A DNA stretch of 62,357 bases from an uncultured Collinsella sp. (GCA_959605475.1 CAUHFS010000003.1:1-62357); one strand, 5' to 3'. Numbered from the stretch's first letter, positions 32,477-41,295 are shown. Made by a program: numbers and translations. The notes: generated by a model not told the origin, from the letters alone.

Positions 32477-33337
32477 ATGGTTATCGACATGTTGGTCCAT
32501 CCTATGCTCTACGGCGAGATCTGTAAGCCGGGTGATGAGCCTGATGGATTCGGCTTTTGGTCACGAGAATTTGGTATGGGGCATATGGGCCCCATGGATT
32601 GGGATGAGCTTCAAGTCGAGATGGACGTCTGCGATGTGCAGAAGAGCGTGCTCATGCCGCTCGATGTAACCACGGCATGCGGAGGACACTTTGGCACCAA
32701 CGACCAGATTGCCATGCTGGTTGCCGCGCATCCCGATCGTCTGTGGGGATTTGCGAGCGTAGACCCGCAGGTGAGCGGTGCCGCAGACGAATTGGAGCGC
32801 GCCTTTACCGAGTTGGGGGCAAAGGGGCTTTGCCTGCATCCTGCAAAGCAGGGTTTTGCCCCCGATGATGCTGTGGCCGAGCCGCTTTACGAGCTGTGCG
32901 AGCGCTATAACAAGCCGGTGGTTTTCCATGCCGGTATGTCTTGGGAGCCTGGCGCAGAGCTCTCGCGCAGTAACCCGCTTGCATTTGAGCACACAATCGC
33001 AACGCATCCAAATGTGCGCTTTAGTTTGACTCACTTTGGCTGGCCCTGGGTGCGCGAGACCGTGGCGATGCTGCTCAAGTATCCCAACTGCTACACGGAC
33101 ACCTCTATCACTTACATCGATTCGCCCGAGGAGATGATGCAGCGTCTTTTCACGGTCGATATGGGGCCGCTGTGGTATGAGCGTGCGCTATCGCATCAAG
33201 TGATGTTCGCCAGCAATACGCCGCGCTTCCGTGCGTTCAAACTCAAGCGGGCGCTCGATACCGTGTCCATGCGCGATGATGCGCGAGAAAGGCTCTACTG
33301 GGGTAATGCCCTGCGTTTTCTTGAAGGGGATGAGTGA
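32477..33337 (+). CDS. Amidohydrolase_2-family TIM-barrel protein
   Basis: The 286-residue protein of the ACMSD/amidohydrolase-2 group shows WGFASVDPQ, GLCLHPAKQGFAPDD, PVVFHAGMSWEPG, VRFSLTHFGWPWV and a final MFASNTPRFR. The usual N-terminal D-x-H-x-H reads IDMLVH, and the terminal metal Asp (SDxP) reads SNTP, so canonical metal binding is weakened. ATG at 32477 follows AAAGGAG at six bases. It overlaps in operon logic with the UPF0047 gene two bases downstream. Confidence 0.8.
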   Translation: MVIDMLVHPMLYGEICKPGDEPDGFGFWSREFGMGHMGPMDWDELQVEMDVCDVQKSVLMPLDVTTACGGHFGTNDQIAMLVAAHPDRLWGFASVDPQVSGAADELERAFTELGAKGLCLHPAKQGFAPDDAVAEPLYELCERYNKPVVFHAGMSWEPGAELSRSNPLAFEHTIATHPNVRFSLTHFGWPWVRETVAMLLKYPNCYTDTSITYIDSPEEMMQRLFTVDMGPLWYERALSHQVMFASNTPRFRAFKLKRALDTVSMRDDARERLYWGNALRFLEGDE

Positions 33338-33339
33338 AC

Positions 33340-33768
33340 ATGGTGACGCTCGAGACATTGAGCTATCTATCGACTGCTCCGGACCAGTTCATCGATATTA
33401 CCGAAGACGTGCACGCTGCCATCGAACGCAGCTCGGTGACGAATGGCTTGGCAGCGATTATTTTGTCGCATACGACCTGTGGAATCGTGGTAAACGAGGG
33501 GCTGCCCTGCGTGGAGACGGATCTTATGGAGACGCTTGATCGCATCGCCCCACTCGATGCTCCCTATGCGCATGCACACTTCCTGCCGAGCTATGGAGCC
33601 ACCGGCAACAACTCCTGTGGGCATATCAAGAGCATGATTTGTGGAAACAGTTGCTTCTTTCCCGTCCAAGATGGCCACATCGTGTGCGGAGGTGCCCAGA
33701 ACATCTATCTTGCGGAGTTTGACGGTCCGCAGAAGCGAAAAGTGTACGTCGAGGTGCTGGGGGAATAA
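33340..33768 (+). CDS. UPF0047/YjbQ-family protein
   Basis: The 142-residue single-domain protein has the conserved histidines of the family in ILSHTTCGIVVNEG, PYAHAHFLPS and NSCGHIKSMICGNS. YjbQ relatives have weak thiamine-phosphate-synthase activity and an otherwise unclear role. ATG at 33340 follows GAAGGGGATG, and its frame begins at the stop of the upstream gene, so translation is likely coupled. It is the last intact gene of the cluster. Confidence 0.83.
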   Translation: MVTLETLSYLSTAPDQFIDITEDVHAAIERSSVTNGLAAIILSHTTCGIVVNEGLPCVETDLMETLDRIAPLDAPYAHAHFLPSYGATGNNSCGHIKSMICGNSCFFPVQDGHIVCGGAQNIYLAEFDGPQKRKVYVEVLGE

Positions 33769-33781
33769 CGTTCCTGCAATA

Positions 33782-33913
33782 ATGAGCTGCACCCCAAAAC
33801 TTGGACGGCTTAAATAAGAACTACGCCGCAAGGGACTGGCTCCGGAACTCCTCCGGGGTCAGTCCCTTCAGTTTAGTCTGCGTCCTCTGCCAGGTGATCC
33901 GTTGTATTATCCG
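33782..33913 (-). mobile_element. IS3-family insertion sequence remnant
   Basis: TGAGCTGCACCCCAAAACTT at 33784 looks like an IS3/IS150 terminal repeat. Directly inside it, the minus strand encodes the last codons of an orfB transposase (TKLKGLTPEEFRSQSLAA then TAG at 33821). The rest of the element is missing. Confidence 0.7.
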
Positions 33914-33939
33914 GGCGGAAGCGTGTCGCAAGTCGTGGA

Positions 33940-34242
33940 AGCCGCCAAGCGCAGTTCACGCGCTGCATTTTTAGCGGTGCCTGGGCCGGTGATCTCGGGC
34001 TGATTGACCGAGATTTCACTCACACCATGCGTCGCAAGACGGCGCTGCGCCTGGACGACCTCAAGCTTTTTCACTTCATCACGAGCGAGGGGGGGGGAGG
34101 TTTATCTCGACGACCGCACGACTGCGGACATTGCCGATTCACTTCTCTTTAATTGTCTTCCAGATGCGATGGTCATCGGCAGTTCGGCTGCCGGTCGTGG
34201 TGCTTCGGGCGAGCTTGCCGATGAGGTCCGCGAGCGTCGCAG
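33940..34242 (+). pseudogene. BtpA/SgcQ-like TIM-barrel gene fragment, frameshifted
   Basis: The frame at 33946 reads AQFTRCIFSGAWAGDLGLID and continues to LKLFHFITSE. After a run of nine G at 34088-34096 the reading moves to another frame (EVYLDDRTTADIADSLLFN, PDAMVIGSSAAG, SGELADEVRER). The order of these blocks fits the C-terminal half of BtpA-family proteins. The 5' half is lost at the IS3 remnant. Confidence 0.45.
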
Positions 34243-35094
34243 CGTGCGGCTGAGGCGACGGGGCTCGCGGCAGGGACACCTGTCTTAGTGGGAACGGGCG
34301 ACTCTGGTGCCGAGGCCATTTCGACGGGTGTATTCCGTCCCGGCGATATGATGATTCAGTTGGGGAGTACGGCGTATTTCATCTACCTAGCCGATCATAT
34401 GATCGATGATGCCCGCCTGTGGCCGGGGACGTTTATCATTCCCGGAACTTACGGGATCTGCGCGGGGACCAATACGGCGGGTGCACTCACATCGTGGCTG
34501 CGCCAAGAGCTGTATCGCGACGCCGTAGAGGCCGAGGACCACGGTGGCCCCGATGCATATTCGGTTATGGCGCATGATGCCGCCGATGTGGCGCCGGGTG
34601 CCGATGGGCTCCTGTGTCTGCCGTACTTTGCGGGGGAGCGTACTCCGCTCAACGATCCCGAGGCGCGTGGCGTCTTCTTTGGCCTGACCGGAAGGCATAC
34701 GCGAGCCCATATGGTTCGCGCCGCCTTGGAAGGCGTCGCGTATACCGTTGCATCCCATGTCGACATTATCGAGCGAGAGCATGGACTGCCAATTGGGCGC
34801 ATTATGCTTGTCGGAGGTGGAACCAAGAATCCAGTTTGGATGCAGGCTATCGCCGACGTATGCGGGCGCGAGGTCTCGGTTGCCAAGGTTACGGTGGGTG
34901 CATGCTTCGGTGATGCCATCATGGCAGCTCTCGCAGGTGGCGCCTATGCATCATGGGATGAGCTCGCCCAAGTCCTTGGCGTTGCGCAAACAATCGTGCC
35001 CGATATGGCTGCCCACGAGTTATATGCGTCGCGCCGTCATATCTTTGACGAATTGTATGCACGCAACCGTGATCTCATGCACGAATTGGTGTAA
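34240..35094 (+). pseudogene. FGGY-family carbohydrate kinase, N-terminally truncated
   Basis: In frame from about 34240 (AAEATGLAAGTPVLVGTGDSG) to the stop at 35094 lies only the second half of an FGGY kinase: MIQLGSTAYFIYLADH, GADGLLCLPYFAGERTPLNDP, RAALEGVAYTVASHVD, IMLVGGGTKNPVWMQAIADV and GACFGDAIMAAL. The N-terminal actin-like domain is absent and the 5' side runs into the BtpA-like fragment. GTG 34288 could start a 268-residue product, but it would lack the sugar-binding half. Confidence 0.75.
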
Positions 35095-35173
35095 TGCTGC
35101 CGAATTGTACTGCCTACCAATAGGGACTGCGTTGTGCGATTCGCATGCCCCTTGGCATTTTTGCCCACAGGGG

Positions 35174-35956
35174 TTAGCGAAGGTCAAAAACAGAGTGCGC
35201 ATTTGCTAAAACTACCGACTCGATGCGCTTTGCGTCACAGTTTTTGAGTGAGGCAATGCGCATCGAGGTCCTTGCGAGCGATCTGATGAGCGACTGCGCG
35301 CTTGTTTCTGTGTTTGGCTCGGCCGGCGCATCGGTCTCGAGCAGCAGGCGGTCGAGTGGAATCTGTCGTGCGTATTCGCGACCGCGCTTGGTCGCGAGCA
35401 TGCGTTCGTTGACGGAAAAATAGCAGCCCGCATTACGCGCGCGGGCGAGTTCGTCCGAAGTGCCGCTAAACCAGTGGAAGATGATAGCGGGGGAGTCGGG
35501 GTTTGGGATGAGTAGCCCATGCGATTCGAGGACGTCCAGTACGGCTCCTGCTGAACGAACGGCGTGAATTGATATCACGCGACCTGCAAGAGGATGCTGC
35601 ACGAGGGCATTGCAGAGCCGGTCAAATGCCTGTATTTGTAGCGGTTCGCTTCCGGCAAAGCGCGCGGAAAAGTCGAGTCCTACCTCGCCGATATAGCGCT
35701 CTTGGTCAGCAACTTCGCAAAGCAGATTGACTTCGGCAGGACCGCAACGGCCGTCGGCGAGCCACCAGGGATGGAGGCCAGCGCCCGCGATAATGTTTGG
35801 GTAGCGGCTGGCCCGCTTTTTTGCTGCCGCGAAGTCGCGTGGGTCGACCCCGCAGTCAAAGAGCCCCAGATCCAACGCCGCCGACTCACTGGCTGCAGCA
35901 TCGGGGCTGAGCATCAAATCAAGGTGACAATGCGTGTCAAAGAATCGCGGTTCCAT
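35174..35956 (-). CDS. TatD-family metal-dependent hydrolase
   Basis: The 260-residue TIM-barrel nuclease-like protein has FFDTHCHLDLML (HxH), YIGEVGLDFSARF (metal Glu), AIIFHWFSGTSDEL and LLLETDAPAE. The family includes 3'-5' DNases acting in repair or turnover. It lies 14 bases downstream of tcdA on the same strand, so the two probably share a transcript. ATG at 35956. Confidence 0.86.
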   Translation of the reverse strand: MEPRFFDTHCHLDLMLSPDAAASESAALDLGLFDCGVDPRDFAAAKKRASRYPNIIAGAGLHPWWLADGRCGPAEVNLLCEVADQERYIGEVGLDFSARFAGSEPLQIQAFDRLCNALVQHPLAGRVISIHAVRSAGAVLDVLESHGLLIPNPDSPAIIFHWFSGTSDELARARNAGCYFSVNERMLATKRGREYARQIPLDRLLLETDAPAEPNTETSAQSLIRSLARTSMRIASLKNCDAKRIESVVLANAHSVFDLR

Positions 35957-35970
35957 CGCAGGGCATCCTG

Positions 35971-36768
35971 CTAGTCCAGGCGCTGGCCATCGGAGCGTAC
36001 GCGCTCAGTGCCGCGCCCGCTGATCTGGCGGATAACCTCGCCGGCAATCATCTGGCCCATGATGGGCGGCATAAAGCTGGCGGTGCCCAACTCGGTGCGC
36101 TCGTGGATATTGGAAGGGTCGCGGGGCTGTGTCTTAACCGATTCCTCGCAGCTAAACAGTACATGTAGGCTCTTGATGCCGCGCTTCTTGCATTCTTTGC
36201 GCATGATGCGGCTCATGGGGTCACGTACCGTATCGAAAATGTCGGCAAAGCGGAGGCACTCGGGATGGAGCTTGTTGGCCCCGCCCATGGAGCTAACCAA
36301 ACGAATGCCGTGGTCCTGAGCATATTTGGCAATGGTGAGCTTGGCCGAGATGGTGTCGATGGCGTCGACGACGTAGTCGAGCTTGCCGTCTGTTTGCTCC
36401 AAAACGCTCGCGAAGAACTCGTCGATGTTGTCGCTCAGCAGGTATTCGGTGCGCTTGATAACGGTGGCGGCGGGATTGATATCGCGAATCATGGCTTCCA
36501 TAACATCGACCTTGCGTTTGCCGACGGTGCTGTGAAAGGCGATAGCCTGGCGATTGATATTGCTGGGCGCGACGATGTCCTTGTCCAGAATGACGAAATG
36601 ACCGATGCCGCCGCGGGCAAGTGCCTCGCAGCAGTTAGATCCCACGCCTCCGCAGCCGAGCACCAGCACCGTGGCATCAGCGAGCTTATCGAGTGCCTCG
36701 CGGCCCATGATGATCTCGAGCTTGGTGTCGCGTGTCTCGTTGGGAGTTGCGGCTGTGGTTTCAGTCAT
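35971..36768 (-). CDS. tcdA: tRNA threonylcarbamoyladenosine dehydratase
   Basis: The 265-residue E1-like enzyme cyclises t6A37 of tRNA. It has the nucleotide loop VLVLGCGGVGSNCCEALARGGI (about residues 33-54), LDKDIVAPSNINRQ, VVDAIDTISAKLTI and SMGGANKLHPE. The 36768 ATG is six bases from GGAGG; the codon two positions upstream touches that site. Co-directional with the tatD-like gene. Confidence 0.9.
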   Translation of the reverse strand: MTETTAATPNETRDTKLEIIMGREALDKLADATVLVLGCGGVGSNCCEALARGGIGHFVILDKDIVAPSNINRQAIAFHSTVGKRKVDVMEAMIRDINPAATVIKRTEYLLSDNIDEFFASVLEQTDGKLDYVVDAIDTISAKLTIAKYAQDHGIRLVSSMGGANKLHPECLRFADIFDTVRDPMSRIMRKECKKRGIKSLHVLFSCEESVKTQPRDPSNIHERTELGTASFMPPIMGQMIAGEVIRQISGRGTERVRSDGQRLD

Positions 36769-36875
36769 AGACATCCTCCGATGGGGAAGTGAATCGTGTT
36801 CTAGCTATCGCCATTATAGGTAATCGCCCATAGGCTGCGATGGCGTTTGCTTTGATGTGGTTTGAAGCATTGCGG

Positions 36876-36899
36876 TTAGATAGTTAGACAAACATCTAA
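36876..36899 (+). promoter_or_regulatory. Inverted-repeat operator for the ArsR-type repressor
   Basis: TTAGAT and ATCTAA flank a 12-base spacer within the AT-rich region before the repressor gene, overlapping the likely promoter (TATAGT at about 36908). Autoregulation is expected for SdpR-type repressors. Confidence 0.5.
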
Positions 36900-36947
36900 A
36901 TATCGAGTATAGTGTGCGCGTCGAACGAAATGATGAGAGGAGGTCTT

Positions 36948-37226
36948 ATGCCGGGAGAGGGTTTTAAGGCGCTGGCCGATCCTACACGGCGTCACATTTT
37001 GGAACTGCTGCGCGAGGGCAATCGCACGGCCGGGGAGCTTGCCGAGCATTTTGACATCAGCAAGCCGTCGTTGAGCCATCACTTGGCGACGCTCAAAAAC
37101 GCCGGGTTGGTGACCGACGAGCGCCATGGCCAAAACATCGTATACAGCTTAAATACCACCGTCATGCAGGATTTGATTGGTTGGTTTATGGGCTTTACAA
37201 ACACGGAAGGTGATAAGGATGAATAA
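36948..37226 (+). CDS. ArsR/SdpR-family autorepressor
   Basis: The 92-residue winged-helix protein has ADPTRRHILELLREGNRTAGELAEHFDISKPSLSHHLATLKNAGLV, with no cysteine metal site. It fits SdpR, which represses itself and the partner SdpI-type membrane protein. ATG at 36948 follows GAGGAGG. Its stop overlaps the start of the SdpI-like gene (ATGAATAA), so the two are translationally coupled. Confidence 0.88.
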   Translation: MPGEGFKALADPTRRHILELLREGNRTAGELAEHFDISKPSLSHHLATLKNAGLVTDERHGQNIVYSLNTTVMQDLIGWFMGFTNTEGDKDE

Positions 37227-37923
37227 CGAAAACAAGGGCATTCACGCCACGGGGGTATCGCGGCGTGTGTGGATTGCGCTGATCGCTCTGTGCGTCGCCA
37301 ATGTCGTAGCGCACCTCATGGTGATGCCGAGCTTGCCTGGGCAGATTCCCACGCACTGGGGCGCGAACGGCGCCGTCGACGGTTGGGGTCCCAGCTGGAT
37401 GGCCTCCGCGCTCGGCGTGCTGCCTCTGGTGCTTCTCGCAATGTTCTGCGTGGTGCCGCGCATCGATCCCAAAGGTGAGGCATATCGAACCTCGGGCAAG
37501 TTCTATCAGGGCTTCGTAATCGCCTTCACCTTGTTCATGTGCGCCGTAAGCTGGTTGGGTGAGCTTACGGTCTGGGGCGTGGTGCCGGCGGTCGGTTCGG
37601 TCAACGTGCTGATTTCCGGTGCTATCGGTTTGCTGTTCATCGGCGTAGGCAACTACTTGCCGCGTGTGAAGCAGAACTATACGCTCGGTATCAAGACGCC
37701 TTGGGCGCTTGCCGATCCCGAGAACTGGCGCCGTACGCAGCGCTTTGGCGGTGCCTGCTTTATGGTGCTGGGTGTTGGTTTGATTGTGATGGGCGTGGCG
37801 GGTAGCGTACTTTCGAGCGAAGTCGTCGCCGCGGTGATTGCGGTTCTGGCGTTTGGTTCAGCCGGAGCTGCCTACGTCTATTCGTATCTGCTGTGGCGCA
37901 AATCGCAGCGAGCCGTTCGCTAA
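37219..37923 (+). CDS. SdpI/DUF1648-family membrane protein
   Basis: The 234-residue protein has about six membrane helices. The DUF1648 signature LPGQIPTHWGANGAVDGWG (about residue 36) lies in the first loop, and the SdpI signature NYLPRVKQNYTLGIKTPWAL is central. In Bacillus, SdpI gives immunity to the SdpC killing peptide and signals to SdpR. No sdpC-like toxin gene is nearby, so it may protect against peptides from competitors. Its coupling to the ArsR gene supports the pairing. Confidence 0.88.
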   Translation: MNNENKGIHATGVSRRVWIALIALCVANVVAHLMVMPSLPGQIPTHWGANGAVDGWGPSWMASALGVLPLVLLAMFCVVPRIDPKGEAYRTSGKFYQGFVIAFTLFMCAVSWLGELTVWGVVPAVGSVNVLISGAIGLLFIGVGNYLPRVKQNYTLGIKTPWALADPENWRRTQRFGGACFMVLGVGLIVMGVAGSVLSSEVVAAVIAVLAFGSAGAAYVYSYLLWRKSQRAVR

Positions 37924-37987
37924 GGTTGCGGAAAACTAGCGTACGCAGTTCATAGTATGTTAAGGGGGACTTTTCCCAGGTAGTATT

Positions 37988-38015
37988 AGGGGTGTGGGCA
38001 ACCATGCCCCTTTTT
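37988..38015 (+). terminator. Terminator/attenuator in the ettA leader
   Basis: AGGGGTGTG and CATGCCCCT form a stem (one G-T pair) followed by TTTTTC, about 90 bases before ettA. It may end sdpI transcription or attenuate the ABC-F gene. Confidence 0.6.
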
Positions 38016-38106
38016 CGTTAAGTTTCAGAGCTGGTTTCCTTATTTCGTTTCTACTAAAGCGAAACAAAAATAGGGAAACAGCAGTTAGAAAGGATAAAAC
38101 AGGCAA

Positions 38107-39786
38107 ATGGCGGAGTTTATCTACCAGATGTATCAGGCTCGTAAGGCCCATGGCGACAAGGTGATTCTTGACGACGTGACCCTGAGCTTCTATCCCGGTG
38201 CCAAGATCGGCGTCGTGGGTCCCAACGGCATGGGTAAGTCGACCCTGCTCAAGATCATGGCCGGTATCGAGGAGGTCTCCAACGGCGATGCCAGGCTCAC
38301 CCCCGGCTACACCGTGGGTATCCTGCAGCAGGAGCCGCCGCTCGACGACGACAAGACCGTCATCGAGAACGTGCGCATGGCGTTTGGCGACATGATCGCC
38401 AAGGTCGATCGCTTCAATAAGATCGGCGAGGAGATGTGCGACCCGGACTGCGACATGGACGCCCTCATGGCCGAGATGGGCAAGCTCCAGGACGAGATTG
38501 ATGCCGCCGACGGCTGGGATATCGATTCCAAGCTCGGCCAGGCCATGGACGCCCTTCAGCTGCCCGATTCTGACATGCCGGTCAACGTGCTCTCCGGCGG
38601 TGAGCGCCGTCGCGTGGCGCTGTGCAAACTGCTGCTCGAGGCTCCCGACCTGCTGCTTCTGGACGAGCCCACCAACCACCTGGACGCAGAGTCGATCCTG
38701 TGGCTCGAGCACTTCCTGCACAACTACCAGGGTGCGGTCCTTGCCGTCACGCACGACCGCTACTTCCTGGACAACGTCGCCGAGTGGATCTGCGAGGTCG
38801 ATCGCGGCCACCTTTACCCCTACAAGGGCAACTACTCCACCTATCTGGAGACCAAGGCTGCGCGTATCGAGGCCCAGGGCAACCGCGACGCCAAGCTCGC
38901 CAAGCGCATGGAGGCCGAGCTAGAGTGGGTGCGTAGCTCGCCCAAGGCTCGCCAGGCCAAGAACAAGGCCCGTCTGGCTCGCTACGAGGAGATGGAGGCC
39001 GAGGCTCGCGCAAGCCAGAAGCTCGACTGGACTGACATCCGCATCCCTGTGGGCCCGCGTCTGGGCAACAAGGTGCTTGAGGCCCATCACCTGCACAAGG
39101 AGTTCGACGGCCGCGTGCTCATCGACGATCTTTCGTTCACTCTGCCGCGCAACGGCATCGTGGGCGTGATCGGCCCCAACGGCGTGGGTAAGACTACGCT
39201 CTTCAAGACCATCGTGGGTCTGGAGCCGCTGACTTCGGGCGAGCTCGAGGTGGGCGAGACCGTCAAGATTTCTTACGTCGACCAGAACCGTTCCGGCATC
39301 GACCCCGATAAGAACCTGTGGGAGGTCGTCTCGGACGGCCTGGACCACATGATGGTCGGCGAGACCGAGGTTCCGAGCCGCGCTTATGTGGCGAGCTTTG
39401 GCTTTAAGGGCCAGGACCAGCAGAAGCGCGCTGGCGTGCTCTCCGGCGGCGAGCGCAACCGTCTGAACTTGGCGCTTACGCTCAAGCAGGGCGGCAACCT
39501 GCTGCTCCTCGACGAACCCACGAACGACCTCGACGTCGAGACGCTGTCCTCGCTCGAAGCGGCGCTGCTCGAGTTCCCGGGCTGCTCGGTGGTCATTAGC
39601 CACGATCGTATGTTCCTGGACCGCGTCGCCACGCACATTCTGGCGTGGGAGGGCACCGACGAGAATCCGGGCAACTGGTATTGGTTCGAGGGCAACTTCG
39701 AGGCCTATCAGGCCAACCGCATCGAGCGCCTGGGCGAGGACGCAGCCCAGCCGCATCGTATTCACCGCAAGCTGACGCGTGACTAG
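38107..39786 (+). CDS. ettA: Energy-dependent translational throttle protein EttA (ABC-F)
   Basis: The 559-residue protein has two ABC domains and no membrane part. Walker A motifs are GPNGMGKST (about 38) and GPNGVGKTT (about 357); signatures are LSGGERRRVALCK and LSGGERNRLNLAL; Walker B motifs are LLLLDEPTNHLDAES and LLLLDEPTNDLDVET. The arm and interdomain linker (SSPKARQAKNKARLARYEEM) have EttA character. EttA binds the ribosomal E site and gates elongation by ATP/ADP ratio. ATG at 38107 follows GAAAGGA. Confidence 0.95.
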   Translation: MAEFIYQMYQARKAHGDKVILDDVTLSFYPGAKIGVVGPNGMGKSTLLKIMAGIEEVSNGDARLTPGYTVGILQQEPPLDDDKTVIENVRMAFGDMIAKVDRFNKIGEEMCDPDCDMDALMAEMGKLQDEIDAADGWDIDSKLGQAMDALQLPDSDMPVNVLSGGERRRVALCKLLLEAPDLLLLDEPTNHLDAESILWLEHFLHNYQGAVLAVTHDRYFLDNVAEWICEVDRGHLYPYKGNYSTYLETKAARIEAQGNRDAKLAKRMEAELEWVRSSPKARQAKNKARLARYEEMEAEARASQKLDWTDIRIPVGPRLGNKVLEAHHLHKEFDGRVLIDDLSFTLPRNGIVGVIGPNGVGKTTLFKTIVGLEPLTSGELEVGETVKISYVDQNRSGIDPDKNLWEVVSDGLDHMMVGETEVPSRAYVASFGFKGQDQQKRAGVLSGGERNRLNLALTLKQGGNLLLLDEPTNDLDVETLSSLEAALLEFPGCSVVISHDRMFLDRVATHILAWEGTDENPGNWYWFEGNFEAYQANRIERLGEDAAQPHRIHRKLTRD

Positions 39787-39809
39787 TCGAGCTCAGGTGA
39801 CCTAACGAG

Positions 39810-39847
39810 AAAGGGACGATAACCTTGAGGGTTATCGTCCCTTTTTG
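39810..39847 (+). terminator. Rho-independent terminator of ettA
   Basis: AAAGGGACGATAACC and GGTTATCGTCCCTTT pair almost perfectly, ending in TTTTTG. Confidence 0.95.
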
Positions 39848-39880
39848 TTACTTGGTAGAAGGCTCGACTTTATCGATGGT

Positions 39881-41155
39881 TCAGGCGGCTCCGAGACCGC
39901 CGGTGGTGTTGCGGCGAATGCGCACGGTGACCTCGCGGCGCTCGCCGGCCTGCGTGTAGCGCAGGGGGAAGCTTGCGCGGTTGCGCGCGACGTCGATGGT
40001 GCCGAGCTCGCGGGCGATCCAGTAGTACTCGCCGACGATGCCGAGCGTGTCGGCGCCGTAGGGGAGATAGGTCGACAACTGGTGTAGAAGCGGGCCGGGG
40101 CAGAAGACCTCGGTTGCGAAATCGACGGGGAAGTCCTCGGGGATGGTCGGTGCTGCGGGTACGGGGGTTGGGGCCGCTACGGGCGCCGAAACCAGTGCTG
40201 GTGCGGGAATTTGTTCGCAAGCAGCGGTGGGCACAGACTCGATGACGGGTGCAGACTCAGGCGCCGGTTCCGGCTTAACTGCGGAATCTGTCGGTTCCAC
40301 GGAGACGGATGTGTCTTCAGTCTCGGCTTTGGCATCGGCTCGCGGGGCGTCCTCTGCCTCGACAGACGACTTTGCCTCGACCGGCGTGGACGCCATTGTG
40401 GTGATGCCGGCATTGGCGTTCTCGGGGTCGTAGACGACTGTGAGCGAGATGGCGGGCTGCGGTGTCTCGGGCTCCGGCGCTGACTCGGTAGCATCTTGAT
40501 CGGCGGGTTCGTCGGACTGATCGTCCTCGGCCTCGTCGCCAAAGACATCGCTGTTTTGGAACGCAGGCGTCTCGGATTGGTCAGCGGCTTCTTCGGTTGT
40601 CGACTTGGGAGCCTCGTTGAGCTCCGCAGCGGCTTCCTGTTCTGACATGACTTCGGGATCGGTCATGGCGGCGATTTCGGTTTCGGCTTCTGCTGTTACC
40701 TCAATAGCGACTTCGATCTCTGCCTCGGGCTGGGATTCCGGCACAGCTTCAACCGCGGCTTCTGGTTCGGGACGCTTAACGTGCTTGGGGCGCACAGCCT
40801 TGAGGTCCTTCTCACCGCGCTTTTTCTTTTTGTAGGACTGCTTAGCGCCCTTGGCGGTCTTGGGCTTGTCCTCGCCCTTGGCAAGTGCGGCATCCCATGC
40901 CTCGTTGGCGATGACCGTGGCATACAGGCGACCGCCCTTAAAGACGGTCAGCTTAATGCAGTCGTCGAGTTCCTCGAGCAACTCGCGCGTGGACTCGAAG
41001 CCCAGGTCATAAGCAGTCATGTCGCCAGCGGCGAGCGCCTCCTCGACCTGCGTCATAAACGTTTGCTTGCCGCATCCGATCGCATCGCGCAACAGGCGAT
41101 ACAGATAGATGTGGTTGCCCAGCGATAGCGTGGGCCTAACTATTGTCTTGCTCAT
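39881..41155 (-). CDS. Lineage-specific protein with long acidic low-complexity linker
   Basis: The 424-residue product has three parts. An N-terminal globular region (about 1-95; SLGNHIYLYRLLRDAIGCGKQ, YDLGFESTRELLEELDDCIKLTVFKGG) and a Lys-rich basic patch come first. A roughly 200-residue Glu/Ala/Pro/Thr-rich disordered linker follows, and then a C-terminal folded region of about 85 residues (DFPVDFATEVFCPGPLLHQLSTYLPYG, WIARELGTIDVARNRASFPLRY). No signal peptide. I recognise no family. The two conserved-looking ends and basic patch suggest a nucleic-acid or scaffold role. ATG at 41155 follows GAGGAG. Confidence 0.6.
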   Translation of the reverse strand: MSKTIVRPTLSLGNHIYLYRLLRDAIGCGKQTFMTQVEEALAAGDMTAYDLGFESTRELLEELDDCIKLTVFKGGRLYATVIANEAWDAALAKGEDKPKTAKGAKQSYKKKKRGEKDLKAVRPKHVKRPEPEAAVEAVPESQPEAEIEVAIEVTAEAETEIAAMTDPEVMSEQEAAAELNEAPKSTTEEAADQSETPAFQNSDVFGDEAEDDQSDEPADQDATESAPEPETPQPAISLTVVYDPENANAGITTMASTPVEAKSSVEAEDAPRADAKAETEDTSVSVEPTDSAVKPEPAPESAPVIESVPTAACEQIPAPALVSAPVAAPTPVPAAPTIPEDFPVDFATEVFCPGPLLHQLSTYLPYGADTLGIVGEYYWIARELGTIDVARNRASFPLRYTQAGERREVTVRIRRNTTGGLGAA

Positions 41156-41227
41156 GGCAAATCTCCTCTTTACACATGTAAAGCATCTTACCATCGCATG
41201 GCGCTCGCCATGGCGGCGCCCAAGGCA

Positions 41228-41263
41228 AACGGGCGCGAACCGCTGTCGATTCGCGCCCGTTGT
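41228..41263 (-). terminator. Hairpin between two minus-strand genes
   Basis: ACGGGCGCGAA and TTCGCGCCCGT pair perfectly around ten bases. The T-run on the minus strand is weak, but it lies just after the membrane protein gene. Confidence 0.6.
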
Positions 41264-41295
41264 ACAGGTCGGTTCTCTATGAGAGGCAAACGTGC

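Noticed and set aside
33769..33918. Intact IS3 element
   Set aside because: Only one end and the last transposase codons are present.
34004..34288. 94-codon frame as an intact small gene
   Set aside because: Its middle matches BtpA-like sequence only after a frameshift at the G-run, and its end is out of frame with the kinase tail; treated as pseudogene.
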